Shown here: positions 17,683-26,867 of the stretch, one piece after another
How positions within the stretch are numbered: position 1 is the first letter of the stretch
Layout of the letters: each line of letters opens with the position of its first letter
Assembly (NCBI RefSeq): GCF_002210285.1
Contig: NZ_MWQE01000015.1
Location: forward strand, 1-42,357
Direction of reading: 5' to 3'
Source of the DNA: Fibrobacter sp. UWR2
GTDB taxonomy: Bacteria > Fibrobacterota > Fibrobacteria > Fibrobacterales > Fibrobacteraceae
DNA length: 42,357 nucleotides
The notes under the pieces: model-generated
Seen by the model: the letters and a program-made list of their open reading frames with translations, nothing else
The model's database searches: none
Told to the model about the DNA's origin: nothing
Program-made: the position numbers and the translations under genes

Positions 17683-18945
17683 CTACCAGCGGATGCGATC
17701 GTTCTTCGTGAAGTAGAATGCGAGTACGATGGTCAGGAATACGTCGCCCGAGAGCGTGAGCATCGGGATGGCTTCGGGCATCACGTGATTTGCCCCGAGG
17801 CTACAAATGGCCACGTTCACGAACCCGCCTGCGGTAATCATCGTGCCGTAAAGCATGGTGCGCTTTTCCTTGAGCATGGTGGAGACCATCGCCATGCGGA
17901 GGGCCTGCAGTACCAGCGATAGCGACAGCAGGCGCAGGCACAGGGCGCTCTGGTTCAATACGTCGCTTGTCCAGGGGGCCGCGAAGAATATGACTTGGAG
18001 CGTCTGGTCCGGGAACAGCCAGAAGGGCGAAGACACCACGATGATGAACAGCGTGAATACCAGCTGGTCGCGTATGTGGAGCGTGTGGCTGTCGGTCTGG
18101 TGCAGCGTGATGAGACTCGACGATATGAAATGCACCATCAGGCCTGATGCAAGGATTATGAGCTTATGCGAAAAGTTGTAGGCGCCCAGGAATTCGGGCG
18201 GGGCGACGTGCGATACCGTGTAAAGGCCTGCGGGCAGGTACGCGAAGCTTGCGAGGCTTGCGAGGGCGTACGGGAGCGCCGACTTGAACATGAGCGAGAA
18301 GAACCTACGGGTGTGAGGCCCGATGTCGAACACCTTCGGGGTAAACGCCTGGCGCACGCCGAACCCGAAGGCGGGGAGGGCCGCAAGTACCATCGCGAAG
18401 GCGACTCCCCCGATGGATTCGATGTGGAATATGCAGAGCGCTATCCCCATGATGGAGGTGTACGCGATGGTGTGCAGCACCTTCGAGATGAGCAGTTTTT
18501 TCCAGAAATTTCCGCAGATGAAGTACCAGTCGAAGAACGCGTGCTGGAACAGGAGGCCGAAGGCGAGGATGACTTCTCCCCAGAATGCCGGGTGGTCGGG
18601 ACGGACGAAAACCGCGAACGATACCATGGCGAACGCGGCGACGCCTGTCATCGCTAGCCTGAGCTGAAGCACATTTGTAAACAGGCGCCCCTTGGTGGCC
18701 CGCTTGCCGAAATAGGCCAGGATAAGGGTCGCCATGCCGAAGTCGGCGAGCGCGCAGAATATGGTGTAATCGCTTTGTAAGATTCCGAAGTAGCCGAAAT
18801 TTACGATTCCAAGGTTATTGGCGATAATATTCTGTACAAGGACGGACACCCCTTGGATGAGGATGTTCACCAGGGAAATGAAAACGCCAATCTTAATGTT
18901 CTTGACTACTTGCAATGGAGCATAAAATAGATGTTTTGCTCGCAA
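17683..18945 (-). CDS. Wzx-like polysaccharide flippase (MOP superfamily)
   Basis: A 420-residue, about 12-helix protein. The N-terminal region (FISLVNILIQGVSVLVQNIIANNLG, then FGYFGILQSDYTIFCALADFGM) matches the usual start of Wzx/PST lipid-linked oligosaccharide flippases. It would turn repeat units across the inner membrane. It lies on the minus strand, convergent with the acyltransferase gene (3 bases between stop codons), so it is a separate transcription unit from wza-wzz-wzy although likely to serve the same polymer. Confidence 0.75.
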   Translation of the reverse strand: MRAKHLFYAPLQVVKNIKIGVFISLVNILIQGVSVLVQNIIANNLGIVNFGYFGILQSDYTIFCALADFGMATLILAYFGKRATKGRLFTNVLQLRLAMTGVAAFAMVSFAVFVRPDHPAFWGEVILAFGLLFQHAFFDWYFICGNFWKKLLISKVLHTIAYTSIMGIALCIFHIESIGGVAFAMVLAALPAFGFGVRQAFTPKVFDIGPHTRRFFSLMFKSALPYALASLASFAYLPAGLYTVSHVAPPEFLGAYNFSHKLIILASGLMVHFISSSLITLHQTDSHTLHIRDQLVFTLFIIVVSSPFWLFPDQTLQVIFFAAPWTSDVLNQSALCLRLLSLSLVLQALRMAMVSTMLKEKRTMLYGTMITAGGFVNVAICSLGANHVMPEAIPMLTLSGDVFLTIVLAFYFTKNDRIRW

Positions 18946-18981
18946 ATGTTTTGGACTTTTTCTAATTTTGGGTGCGGAAAC

Positions 18982-19061
18982 GCGAAAGTGGCGGAATTGG
19001 CAGACGCGCCAGACTTAGGATCTGGTACTTCGGTGTGAGGGTTCGACTCCCTCCTTTCGCA
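18982..19061 (+). tRNA. tRNA-Leu(UAG)
   Basis: The acceptor stem GCGAAAG (18982-18988) pairs with CTTTCGC (19054-19060), followed by discriminator A at 19061. The anticodon stem CCAGA/TCTGG encloses the loop CTTAGGA with anticodon TAG at 19016-19018. A short extra arm (ACTTCGGTGT region) and the T arm GAGGG-TTCGACT-CCCTC follow. The 3' CCA is not encoded. It lies 35 bases before tig and may share its transcript. Confidence 0.95.
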
Positions 19062-19096
19062 GAGAATTTCATATTAACAGTATATCGGAGTCTATA

Positions 19097-20356
19097 ATGT
19101 CCGTTGAAATCAAAGAAACAAGCGCCACCCTGCGCACCCTCTCCGTAACCATTCCCGAAGCAGATCTCGCTGCTCCGTTCGAGAAGAAGCTCGCCCAGTA
19201 CAAGAAGCAGGTCGCCCTCAAGGGTTTCCGTCAGGGCATGGTTCCGAAGGCCATGGTCCTGAAGCAGTTCGGTGACGCCATCCGTCACGAAGTCGTGAAC
19301 GAGACTGTCGACAAGGTTATCGGTGAAGAGCTCAAGAAGGCGAACATTATCCCCGTTGGCCAGCTCAAGGTGACCGAGTTCAAGGAAGACAAGGAAAACG
19401 GTATCAACATGACTGTCGAAGTCGAAGTTGATCCGGAAATCGATATCAAGGGTTACGACAACACGGGTATCACCGTCCCGGCCACTGCCGTGCACGAAGA
19501 AGAAGTCCAGGCTGAATTCGACCGCCTTTCCCAGATGTGGAGCAAGGACGAACCGGTTGACCGCGAAGCCAAGAAGGGTGACCTCGTTGTGGGTAACTAC
19601 ATCGAAGTCGTGATCAACGGCGAAAAGCAGGAACTCCCCGAGAACAAGGAATTCCGCAGCCTTCTCGGCGAATCTGCCTCTCCGGGATTCGACGAAGGCC
19701 TCATGGGCGTGAAGGCCGGCGACAAGAAGGAAATCAACTTCAAGTACCCCGATGACCACAAGGACGAACGTTACCGCGGCAAGACTGCCCAGTTCAACGT
19801 GGAAATCACCAGCGTGCGCGAAATCGTGCCGCCCACCTTCGATGAAGAATTCTGCAAGCAGATCGGCGTGAAGGATGTCGAGGAACTCAAGAACAACCTC
19901 GCCGAAAGCCTCGCTAACCAGAAGAAGGACGCCGCCAAGACGAAGGCTATCAACGAAGCTATCGACAAGCTCATTGAAAGCAACCCGTTCGACGTGCCGA
20001 ATGCCCGCGTTGTTGACCTCATCAGGTGGTCCATCAACCGCAATGCCCAGAGCGAGAAGGACATGGTCGAACCGACTGAAGAACAGATCAAGACCCTTTC
20101 TCCCGAAGCTGTTCGCGAAATCAAGAAGCACCGCATCCTGGACTTCGTCGCTACGAAGGAAAAGCTCAAGGCTAGCCAGGCTCAGGTGGACGAACGCCTC
20201 AAGCTGATGGCCGACAACTACCATGTTGCATTCGATGAACTGAAGAACCACTTCCGCCAGTCCGGCCGTATCAACCAGCTCCGCGACGAACTCCGCGTGC
20301 AGATGGCTGCCGACTTCATCGTGGGTATCCGCCCGGCTGCTGAAGAATCCAAGTAA
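19097..20356 (+). CDS. tig: Trigger factor (ribosome-associated chaperone)
   Basis: A 419-residue trigger factor. The ribosome-binding loop is visible as GFRQGMVPKAMVLKQFG (about residues 39-55), matching the family's GFRxGxxP signature that docks on L23. A PPIase (FKBP-like) domain covers about 150-245 with PGFDEGLMGVKAGDKKEINF, and the C-terminal chaperone arms make up the rest. A GGAG six bases before the ATG is a good Shine-Dalgarno. It is followed after 11 bases by clpP, the common tig-clpP-clpX order, linking folding of new chains with their degradation. Confidence 0.95.
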   Translation: MSVEIKETSATLRTLSVTIPEADLAAPFEKKLAQYKKQVALKGFRQGMVPKAMVLKQFGDAIRHEVVNETVDKVIGEELKKANIIPVGQLKVTEFKEDKENGINMTVEVEVDPEIDIKGYDNTGITVPATAVHEEEVQAEFDRLSQMWSKDEPVDREAKKGDLVVGNYIEVVINGEKQELPENKEFRSLLGESASPGFDEGLMGVKAGDKKEINFKYPDDHKDERYRGKTAQFNVEITSVREIVPPTFDEEFCKQIGVKDVEELKNNLAESLANQKKDAAKTKAINEAIDKLIESNPFDVPNARVVDLIRWSINRNAQSEKDMVEPTEEQIKTLSPEAVREIKKHRILDFVATKEKLKASQAQVDERLKLMADNYHVAFDELKNHFRQSGRINQLRDELRVQMAADFIVGIRPAAEESK

Positions 20357-20367
20357 GAGGTAAATGA

Positions 20368-20958
20368 ATGATCATTCCTACCGTCATTGAGACCACCGGA
20401 CGCGGTGAACGCGCCTACGATATCTATTCCCGCCTCCTCAAGGAACGCATCATCTTCTTGGGCACGCCCATCAACGACGAAGTGGCGAACAACGTCATGG
20501 CGCAGTTGATTTTCCTTGAATACGAGAATCCGGAAAAGGATATCACGCTGTATATCAACAGCCCCGGTGGTTACGTGTCGGCAGGCCTTGCCATTTACGA
20601 TACCATGCAGCATGTTCGCCCGAACATCGCGACCATCTGCATCGGCAGTTGCGCCTCGATGGCCGCCGTGCTCCTCGCCGCGGGTACGAAGGGCAAGCGC
20701 TATGCGCTCCCGCATTCCCGCATCATGTTGCACCAGCCTTCGGGCGCTGCCACCGGGCAGTCCACCGATATCCAGATTACCGCGAAGGAAATCGTGCGTA
20801 CGAAGGATACCTTGACCGAGATTGTTGCAAAGCACACCGGCAAGTCCATTGAAGAAGTCCGTGCGAAGACTGACCGTGACTTTTACATGGGGCCCGAAGA
20901 AGCGAAGGCGTTTGGCGTGATTGACGAAGTCTTTGTTCCGCGTAAAGAGGGAATTTAA
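20368..20958 (+). CDS. clpP: ATP-dependent Clp protease proteolytic subunit
   Basis: A 196-residue ClpP with the complete catalytic triad at canonical places: Ser97 (in GSCASMAA), His122 (in MLHQPSG) and Asp171 (in DRDFYMGP). The oxyanion-hole motif reads NSPGGYV, with Tyr where Ser or Val is more usual. ClpP forms a tetradecamer that degrades proteins fed to it by ClpX. Its stop overlaps the clpX ATG by one base, so the two are translationally coupled. Confidence 0.96.
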   Translation: MIIPTVIETTGRGERAYDIYSRLLKERIIFLGTPINDEVANNVMAQLIFLEYENPEKDITLYINSPGGYVSAGLAIYDTMQHVRPNIATICIGSCASMAAVLLAAGTKGKRYALPHSRIMLHQPSGAATGQSTDIQITAKEIVRTKDTLTEIVAKHTGKSIEEVRAKTDRDFYMGPEEAKAFGVIDEVFVPRKEGI

Positions 20959-22250
20959 TGTATCGTAGCGGGAAAAACCATCCGACCGTGACATGCAGTT
21001 TCTGCGGCAAGCCCGCGGAACGTGTCGAGAAGATGATTACGGGCGCTGGCGTCCAGATCTGCAGCGATTGCGTGGCGATGTGCTACCGCATTATCGAAGA
21101 GGACAAGTCCCGCTCCATGCAGGAGAAGGCGGCTGCCGAAGCTGCCGTGCAGAAACCGCTCCCGCTCCCGACCGAAATCAAGGCTCACCTGGACGAGTTC
21201 GTGATTGGACAGGACCAGGCGAAGACGGCGCTCTCTGTCGCGGTGTACAACCATTACAAGCGCTTGCGTTACAAGCAGGCGCATGCCGATTCCAAGGACG
21301 ACGTGGAAGTCGAGAAGTCCAACCTGCTGCTGGTGGGCCCCACCGGTTCGGGTAAGACGCTCCTTGCGCAGACGATGGCGCGCTTCCTCGACGTTCCGTT
21401 CACGATTGCCGACGCGACGGTGCTTACCGAGGCGGGCTACGTGGGCGAAGACGTAGAAAACATCATCGTGCGCCTGTTGCAGGCTGCCGATTACGATGTG
21501 GCCAAGGCCGAACGTGGCATTATCTTTATCGATGAAATAGACAAGATTGCTCGCAAGACGGCAAACCCCTCCATCACGCGTGACGTGAGTGGCGAAGGTG
21601 TGCAGCAGGGCCTCCTGAAAATCCTGGAAGGCACTGTTGCGGCGGTCCCCCCGAAGGGCGGTCGCAAGCACCCCGAGCAGGCTCTGGTGCAGGTGAACAC
21701 GAAGAACATCCTGTTCATTTGCGGTGGCGCCTTCGAAACGCTCGACAAGATTATCGCCCAGCGCGTGAACAAGGGCGGCATGGGTTTCGGTGCGGATATC
21801 CGCAGCGAAAACGACAATACCCTGAGCGAACTCTTCAAGCAGCTTGAACCCGATGACCTCATCAAGTTCGGGCTCATTCCCGAAATCGTTGGGCGCTTGC
21901 CGATTGCGGTGGCGCTCGAAGAACTTGACGAGGCGGCGCTCCTCAACATTCTCACCCAGCCGAAGAACGCTCTCGTGAAGCAGTTCAAGAGCCTCTTCAA
22001 GATGGACGGTATCGAACTTGAATTCACCGACGACGCCCTGAAGGAAATCGTGCGCGAAACCATGAGCCGCAAGACCGGTGCCCGCGGGCTCCGCTCCGTG
22101 ATGGAAAAAACATTGCAGCAGGCGATGTTCGAGATGCCCGGTTCCGACGTGAAGAAACTCGTGATTACCGCCGAGATGGTGAAGAACGGACTCAATCCGA
22201 TTACTGTCGCCGGCAAGAAAACTGCGAAGAAAAAGCGGAACGTTGCCTAG
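20958..22250 (+). CDS. clpX: ATP-dependent Clp protease ATP-binding subunit ClpX
   Basis: A 430-residue AAA+ unfoldase. The N-terminal zinc-binding domain has Cys13, Cys16, Cys35 and Cys38. Walker A is GPTGSGKT at 127-134; Walker B reads [10 protein letters not shown]; the [14 protein letters not shown] stretch and the C-terminal [13 protein letters not shown] sensor-2 arginine region are present. ClpX recognises and unfolds substrates for ClpP. Downstream, a hairpin at 22277-22299 may end the transcript before lon. Confidence 0.97.
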   Translation: MYRSGKNHPTVTCSFCGKPAERVEKMITGAGVQICSDCVAMCYRIIEEDKSRSMQEKAAAEAAVQKPLPLPTEIKAHLDEFVIGQDQAKTALSVAVYNHYKRLRYKQAHADSKDDVEVEKSNLLLVGPTGSGKTLLAQTMARFLDVPFTIADATVLTEAGYVGEDVENIIVRLLQAADYDVAKAERGIIFIDEIDKIARKTANPSITRDVSGEGVQQGLLKILEGTVAAVPPKGGRKHPEQALVQVNTKNILFICGGAFETLDKIIAQRVNKGGMGFGADIRSENDNTLSELFKQLEPDDLIKFGLIPEIVGRLPIAVALEELDEAALLNILTQPKNALVKQFKSLFKMDGIELEFTDDALKEIVRETMSRKTGARGLRSVMEKTLQQAMFEMPGSDVKKLVITAEMVKNGLNPITVAGKKTAKKKRNVA

Positions 22251-22276
22251 TTAGACGCTCACGAATTTATTTTACG

Positions 22277-22305
22277 GTGCGGCCTTTTACGGGCCGCACT
22301 TAGTG
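22277..22305 (+). terminator. Candidate terminator hairpin after clpX
   Basis: GTGCGGCC (22277-22284) pairs perfectly with GGCCGCAC (22292-22299) around a 7-base loop. The run after it (TTAGTGTTTCT) is only weakly T-rich, so termination may be partial. The hairpin overlaps the putative lon -35 box. Confidence 0.5.
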
Positions 22306-22315
22306 TTTCTATCTT
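22286..22315 (+). promoter_or_regulatory. Candidate promoter of lon
   Basis: TTTACG (22286-22291), an 18-base spacer, then TATCTT (22310-22315). The -10 box ends 8 bases before the lon ATG at 22324, so transcription would start at or within a few bases of the start codon, giving a leaderless or near-leaderless mRNA. The -35 match is modest. Confidence 0.45.
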
Positions 22316-22323
22316 TAACGTGT

Positions 22324-24660
22324 ATGAGTTTTGATTTTTCTAAAACGTTTCCGCTGCTCCCGCTGAGGGATGCAGTCGTGTTCCCGATGACGACCCGCCG
22401 CATTCTGGTGGGGCGCGATATGTCTTTGCGTGCGCTCGAATATGCGGAGAACCACAATAACGAAATTGTCCTTGTCGCCCAGAGGGACGTGTCCGAAGAA
22501 GAACTGAAGAACCCGATGCTTGATTTGTATTCGGTGGGCGTGATGGCGCGCGTGTCGAACGTGATGCCGTTCCCGAATGGTTGCGTGAAAGTCGTGCTGG
22601 AAGGCGAAGAGGTCGTGGACCTGCGTTCCATCATGATGGCTGACGGGTTCCTGAACGTAACGGTTTCACCCCGCAAGCAGCGTATCGGTGCCAAGGACAA
22701 GACTGCCCTCTTCGACGAGGTGCTTACGCGCTTCCGCGAGTATGCGACAAAGAGGAATATCGCCGAGGGCATGGTCGACGCCTTCTTCGGCATGGAAAAC
22801 CAGCTGAACGCCTATTATGGCATGATTCCGTTCTTGCAGGTATCGCTTGCCGAGAAGCAGAGTTTTTTGGAAGTGACATCGCTCGACGAGATGTCGGCGA
22901 AACTGCTTGCGCTGATGGACGTTTCTGAAGACAACGAGAACGTGCTGGTGCGCGTGCAGCAGAACGTGCGCCAGAAGATGGCGCAGCAGCAGAAGGAATG
23001 GTTCATTACCGAACAGATCCGCCAGCTGCAAGATGAACTGGATGGCGATGGTGCGGGCGCTTCGGAACCCGACCAGTTGTTGGCCAAGATCAAGGCGAAA
23101 AACTTTACGCCGGCGATTGTCGAGAAACTTGAAGATGAAATCGGGCGCATGAAACTCATGCAGCCGACCTCGCCGGAATATGCGGTGAGCCGCAACTACA
23201 TTGACTGGTTCCTGAACCTGCCTTACGGCGTGTACACCGACACCGTCCTCAACATGAAGAAGGTGAAGAGCGAACTTGATTCCAAGCACTTCGGGCTCGA
23301 CAAGGTGAAGGAACGCATTATGGAATATGTCGCGGTGCTCAAGCTCACCGGGACGGAACGCCGTTCTCCGATTTTGTGCCTTGTTGGCCCTCCGGGTGTG
23401 GGCAAGACGACCCTCGTGGAATCGATTGCGAGCGCCATGCAGCGCAATTTTGTGCGCATTACGCTTGGCGGCGTGCGCGACGAGGCCGAAATACGCGGGC
23501 ATCGCCGTACCTACATTGGTGCCATGCCGGGCCGCTTTATCCATGCGCTGCGCCGTGCCAAGTGCATGAACCCGATTATTTTGCTCGACGAAATCGACAA
23601 GATGGCGAGCGACTTCCGTGGCGACCCCGCGAGTGCGATGCTCGAGGTGCTTGACCCGGAACAGAACCACGACTTTACCGACCACTTCATGGAAGTGGGG
23701 CTTGACCTTAGCCGTGTGCTGTTTATTGCGACGGCGAACAGCGAGAGCGAAATCCCGGAGGCGCTGCGCGACCGTCTGGAAATTGTGCGCCTGCCCGGCT
23801 ACTACCCGCACGAAAAGCTGCAGATTGCAAGCAAGTACTTGTTGCCGCGCATCTGCGAGCGTACGGGCGTGAAACTCGAAGAGCAGGTTTCGTTCGACGA
23901 GGCTACCGTGAATGCGGTGATGCGTGGATGGACGCGTGAAGCGGGCGTGCGCGAACTGGAACGCACCCTCGAGAGCGTGGTGCGCCATCGCGCGAAAGAG
24001 ATTGTGATGGGCAAAAAATTCAAGCCCGAAATAACGGACAAGCAGTTGCAGGAATATCTGGGCGCCCCGAGATTCCTCGACAACCAACTGCCTGAACCGG
24101 GCCGCCCCGGTGTAGTGACAGGCCTTGCCTGGACAAGCGTGGGTGGCGAGATTCTGCCCATCGAATGCATGCTCCTGAGCGGCAAGGGCCAGATTATTAT
24201 GACCGGAAAGCTCGGCGACGTGATGAAGGAATCCGCCCAGATTGCGGTGAGCCTGGTGCGCGAACGCCTGCACCGCTTTGGCATCGACCCCGCGATTGTC
24301 AAGAAGACGGACATCCACATCCACGTGCCCGAAGGCGCCGTGCCGAAGGACGGGCCTTCTGCGGGTATCGCCCTTACGCTCTGCCTGCTTTCTGCGTTCA
24401 CCAGGATTCCCGTGCCGCCTGACGTCGCGTTTACCGGCGAGGTGAGCCTCACGGGCGCATGCCTTGCGATTGGCGGGCTCAACGAGAAGGCGCTTGCGGC
24501 TCTCCAGGCCGGCGTGAAGACGCTTCGCCTGCCTGCCCAGAACAAGAAGGACGTGGACGAACTTCCGGCACCCGCGAAGAAGGGCCTCAAGATCTTTACG
24601 CACAAGCACATCGACGAAATCGTGAAGATTTTGTTTGTGCAGAAGAAGGCGAAGAAGTAA
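22324..24660 (+). CDS. lon: ATP-dependent protease Lon
   Basis: A 778-residue Lon of normal length (784 in E. coli). An N-terminal LON domain (FPLLPLRDAVVFP) is followed by the AAA+ module with Walker A GPPGVGKT and Walker B PIILLDEIDKM, then the protease domain with catalytic Ser679 (PKDGPSAGI) and Lys722 (GGLNEKAL), the same numbers as E. coli. It degrades misfolded and regulatory proteins. A GTG at 22303 is in frame but lies in the hairpin region; the ATG at 22324 gives the conserved N terminus. There is no Shine-Dalgarno, and a -10-like TATCTT ends 8 bases upstream. Confidence 0.96.
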   Translation: MSFDFSKTFPLLPLRDAVVFPMTTRRILVGRDMSLRALEYAENHNNEIVLVAQRDVSEEELKNPMLDLYSVGVMARVSNVMPFPNGCVKVVLEGEEVVDLRSIMMADGFLNVTVSPRKQRIGAKDKTALFDEVLTRFREYATKRNIAEGMVDAFFGMENQLNAYYGMIPFLQVSLAEKQSFLEVTSLDEMSAKLLALMDVSEDNENVLVRVQQNVRQKMAQQQKEWFITEQIRQLQDELDGDGAGASEPDQLLAKIKAKNFTPAIVEKLEDEIGRMKLMQPTSPEYAVSRNYIDWFLNLPYGVYTDTVLNMKKVKSELDSKHFGLDKVKERIMEYVAVLKLTGTERRSPILCLVGPPGVGKTTLVESIASAMQRNFVRITLGGVRDEAEIRGHRRTYIGAMPGRFIHALRRAKCMNPIILLDEIDKMASDFRGDPASAMLEVLDPEQNHDFTDHFMEVGLDLSRVLFIATANSESEIPEALRDRLEIVRLPGYYPHEKLQIASKYLLPRICERTGVKLEEQVSFDEATVNAVMRGWTREAGVRELERTLESVVRHRAKEIVMGKKFKPEITDKQLQEYLGAPRFLDNQLPEPGRPGVVTGLAWTSVGGEILPIECMLLSGKGQIIMTGKLGDVMKESAQIAVSLVRERLHRFGIDPAIVKKTDIHIHVPEGAVPKDGPSAGIALTLCLLSAFTRIPVPPDVAFTGEVSLTGACLAIGGLNEKALAALQAGVKTLRLPAQNKKDVDELPAPAKKGLKIFTHKHIDEIVKILFVQKKAKK

Positions 24661-25457
24661 TGGAATTCACTCTCGAAGAAATGCGCGGGCACCTTGCTGC
24701 TCTCGAAGCAAGGATTGGTGAAGCCTGCAAGATTGCGGGCCGTAGCCGCGAATCGGTGAAGCTTGTTTGGGTGAGCAAGTTCCACCCGGCAGAAGCCGTG
24801 GAAAATGCAATCAGTCTGGGTGCGACCGACTTCGGCGAGAACCGCGTGCAAGAAGCGGAACTCAAGTTCTCTGCGCCGCGCATGGCGAAGGACGGGAGCC
24901 GCGTGCGTTGCCACGTGATTGGCCCCGTGCAGAGCAACAAACTCAAGAAGGCGGCGATTGTCGCTGATTGCATCCATTCTATCGCGAGCATTGAGGCGGT
25001 GGAAAAACTGGAACGCGTCTGCGCGGCACTCCCCGGAGAGAATGGCACGGGCAAGATTCTCGATATCCTTTTCCAGGTGAACGCCGGCGAAGAAGAGACG
25101 AAGAGCGGGCTCGATGTGCACGAGGCCGAGGCTTTCTTGAACGACCTTGCCGCAAAGGCGGGCGCCGCTTCCGACGGCAAGAGTGAAAACTTCCCGCACC
25201 TGCGTTTCCGCGGGCTCATGACCATCGGCAAGAACACGGGTGTCGCCGAAGATTCCCGCGAGTGTTTTGCCTTCCTGCGCAACCTTCAGCAGAAGTTCCT
25301 CGCGAAAGGCGGTGCGTTTGCCCACTTCGACCAGCTTTCGATGGGCATGACGGGCGACCTGGAGGTCGCTATCGAGGAAGGCTCCACGATGATTCGCGTG
25401 GGCACGGCTCTCTTCGGCGAACGCGACTATTCGAAGCCAGTGAACGATCCGGTATAA
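24660..25457 (+). CDS. YggS/PROSC-type pyridoxal-phosphate homeostasis protein
   Basis: A 265-residue protein of the single-domain, alanine-racemase-fold PLP-binding family (YggS, PLPBP). Visible motifs are WVSKFHP with the PLP lysine at 40, FGENRVQE, HVIGPVQSNK, and the C-terminal LSMGMTGDLEVAIEEGSTMIRVGTALFGER in the expected order. Family members buffer PLP and influence amino-acid pools; they have no known catalytic activity. The ATG shares one base with the lon stop, so it is translationally coupled to lon. This is a slightly long version, with a variable insert near residues 165-180. Confidence 0.92.
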   Translation: MEFTLEEMRGHLAALEARIGEACKIAGRSRESVKLVWVSKFHPAEAVENAISLGATDFGENRVQEAELKFSAPRMAKDGSRVRCHVIGPVQSNKLKKAAIVADCIHSIASIEAVEKLERVCAALPGENGTGKILDILFQVNAGEEETKSGLDVHEAEAFLNDLAAKAGAASDGKSENFPHLRFRGLMTIGKNTGVAEDSRECFAFLRNLQQKFLAKGGAFAHFDQLSMGMTGDLEVAIEEGSTMIRVGTALFGERDYSKPVNDPV

Positions 25458-25469
25458 TGGGGTCGTTTT
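25443..25469 (+). terminator. Weak terminator between yggS-like gene and the convergent gene
   Basis: AACGATCC (25443-25450) can pair with GGGTCGTT (25460-25467) with one G-U, across a 9-base loop that contains the yggS-like stop codon. Only a short T run (25466-25469) follows. It sits in the 10-base gap between two convergent genes and could act on the plus strand; the support is structural only. Confidence 0.4.
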
Positions 25470-25959
25470 AGAAATTGAATGCGAGGGCGATGCCGCCTTG
25501 TTCGGTCGGAACGATACTCAGATTGACAGATTCGTTCCCTGCGATTTTTCCGATTTCACTGTTGTAAATATCGACAGCGCTATCTTTTTTGGAGTTGCCG
25601 ACGTATTCGAGGATAAGTGCGCCGACAATGATTGCGCCACCTGCCATTACTCCCAGTAAGTAACCGCTTCCCGCTCTGTAAGATGAACCTTCGACAAGGC
25701 TGTATCCGACCAGGAATCCTCCACCAAAAGCGGCACCCCATGAAATATATCTCATTGTATTTCCGGTATTCCATGTGTCGATTGCATCATGAACATTGGT
25801 GAGTTCCATTTCGAATGCGTCGCCATCGACTTCCTGCCCGTCAATGAAATAGTCGGTTGTAAAAAAGCCTCTGTTCATGGTTAGCGTGTGCTTTTTTGCT
25901 TGTGCAAAAGAAAGTGTTGTGGCACAGAGGACGAGTAAAACTACAAGAAGTTTTTTCAT
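25468..25959 (-). CDS. Exported hypothetical protein with glycine-rich membrane segments
   Basis: A 163-residue protein I do not recognise. It begins with a clear signal peptide (MKKLLVVLLVLCATTLSFAQA, cut after about residue 21). Residues about 73-120 form two Gly/Ala-rich hydrophobic segments (WGAAFGGGFLVGYSL and GSGYLLGVMAGGAIIVGALIL), and the C-terminal part has SAVDIYNSEIG and ends in Phe. It is likely a cell-envelope protein. No function can be given. It is convergent with the yggS-like gene and follows rsmA by 24 bases on the minus strand, so the two may be co-transcribed. Confidence 0.75.
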   Translation of the reverse strand: MKKLLVVLLVLCATTLSFAQAKKHTLTMNRGFFTTDYFIDGQEVDGDAFEMELTNVHDAIDTWNTGNTMRYISWGAAFGGGFLVGYSLVEGSSYRAGSGYLLGVMAGGAIIVGALILEYVGNSKKDSAVDIYNSEIGKIAGNESVNLSIVPTEQGGIALAFNF

Positions 25960-25983
25960 GGGTAAAACCTGTGGTTGCGTTTT

Positions 25984-26769
25984 TTATGGTTCGGCTTTAA
26001 ACGCCTTATAGAAATTTAAAAATTGCTCAGGGCTGAGTTCTTCGGCGCGGACAGTCATTGGCCAATCCAAAAGTTCAATCGTTGCCTGAATTTTCTTTTT
26101 GTCGTACGCCTTCCCGAAGGAATTGGCGAGCGTCTTGCGCTTCTGCGTGAAGGCTGCGCGCACAAAATCGAAATAGCCTTCGGGAGCCTGCAATGCATCG
26201 GCCCGCGGAGTCAACAGCATCGTGGCGCTGTCTACGTTCGGGCGCGGCGTAAAGTGCTCGGGCCCGATTTTGCGGAGAATCTGCGTGTCGGCAAAAGCGG
26301 ATACGAGTACAGACAAACTGCCGTAATTGCTACTGCAGGGTGCGGCGCAAATGCGTTCGGCGACTTCGAGCTGGACCATGCCCATGAACCCCTTCGTGAG
26401 GTGGAGTCGCGGCATGAGGCCTGCGATAATCGCGGTCGACACGTTGTAGGGGAGGTTGCCCGTGACCCACGGTTTTTCGTGCGCATCGAGGAACGCCTGC
26501 AGGTCGAATTTCAGGAAGTCGATGTTTACGATATGGAAGTTCTCGCGACCCCGGAATTTCTGTTGCAGAAATTCGACGCACTGCTCGTCGATTTCGACGG
26601 CAGTGAGTTCCACGGCGCGGTCGAGCAGGTGCTCCGTGAGGGCGCCGTGGCCGGGGCCAATTTCCAGAACGTGCTCGCCCGCTTCTGCAGGCAAATCGCC
26701 CGCAATCATCTGTGCGGTAGGTACATCCAGAAAGTTCTGGCCAAATTTGCGGCGGCGTGCTCTATCCAT
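25984..26769 (-). CDS. rsmA: 16S rRNA (adenine1518/1519-N6)-dimethyltransferase
   Basis: A 261-residue KsgA/RsmA. It has the N-terminal KFGQNFL, the SAM-binding EIGPGHGALT (about residues 36-45), and the catalytic NLPYN at 105-109. It dimethylates two adjacent adenines in helix 45 of 16S rRNA late in 30S maturation. The length matches the family (about 260-275). There is no Shine-Dalgarno; a TATCTT (26777-26782 on the minus strand) ends only 7 bases before the ATG, which suggests a leaderless transcript. Confidence 0.95.
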   Translation of the reverse strand: MDRARRRKFGQNFLDVPTAQMIAGDLPAEAGEHVLEIGPGHGALTEHLLDRAVELTAVEIDEQCVEFLQQKFRGRENFHIVNIDFLKFDLQAFLDAHEKPWVTGNLPYNVSTAIIAGLMPRLHLTKGFMGMVQLEVAERICAAPCSSNYGSLSVLVSAFADTQILRKIGPEHFTPRPNVDSATMLLTPRADALQAPEGYFDFVRAAFTQKRKTLANSFGKAYDKKKIQATIELLDWPMTVRAEELSPEQFLNFYKAFKAEP

Positions 26770-26867
26770 AGGGTAAAAGATAGTTATTTTGCGGCCATAT
26801 GCAGCGCGCTCTCCTCAAACTCACTGCCCATTGAAAAAAGTGAATTTTATATTTGCAACTACTTGCT

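Noticed and set aside
22666-24609. A 647-codon open frame on the minus strand opposite lon
   Set aside because: It mirrors lon codon by codon, is rich in His, Arg and Val as expected of an antisense frame, and has no family features or ribosome site. The same holds for the long minus-strand frames opposite the ribosomal genes, tig and the polysaccharide genes.
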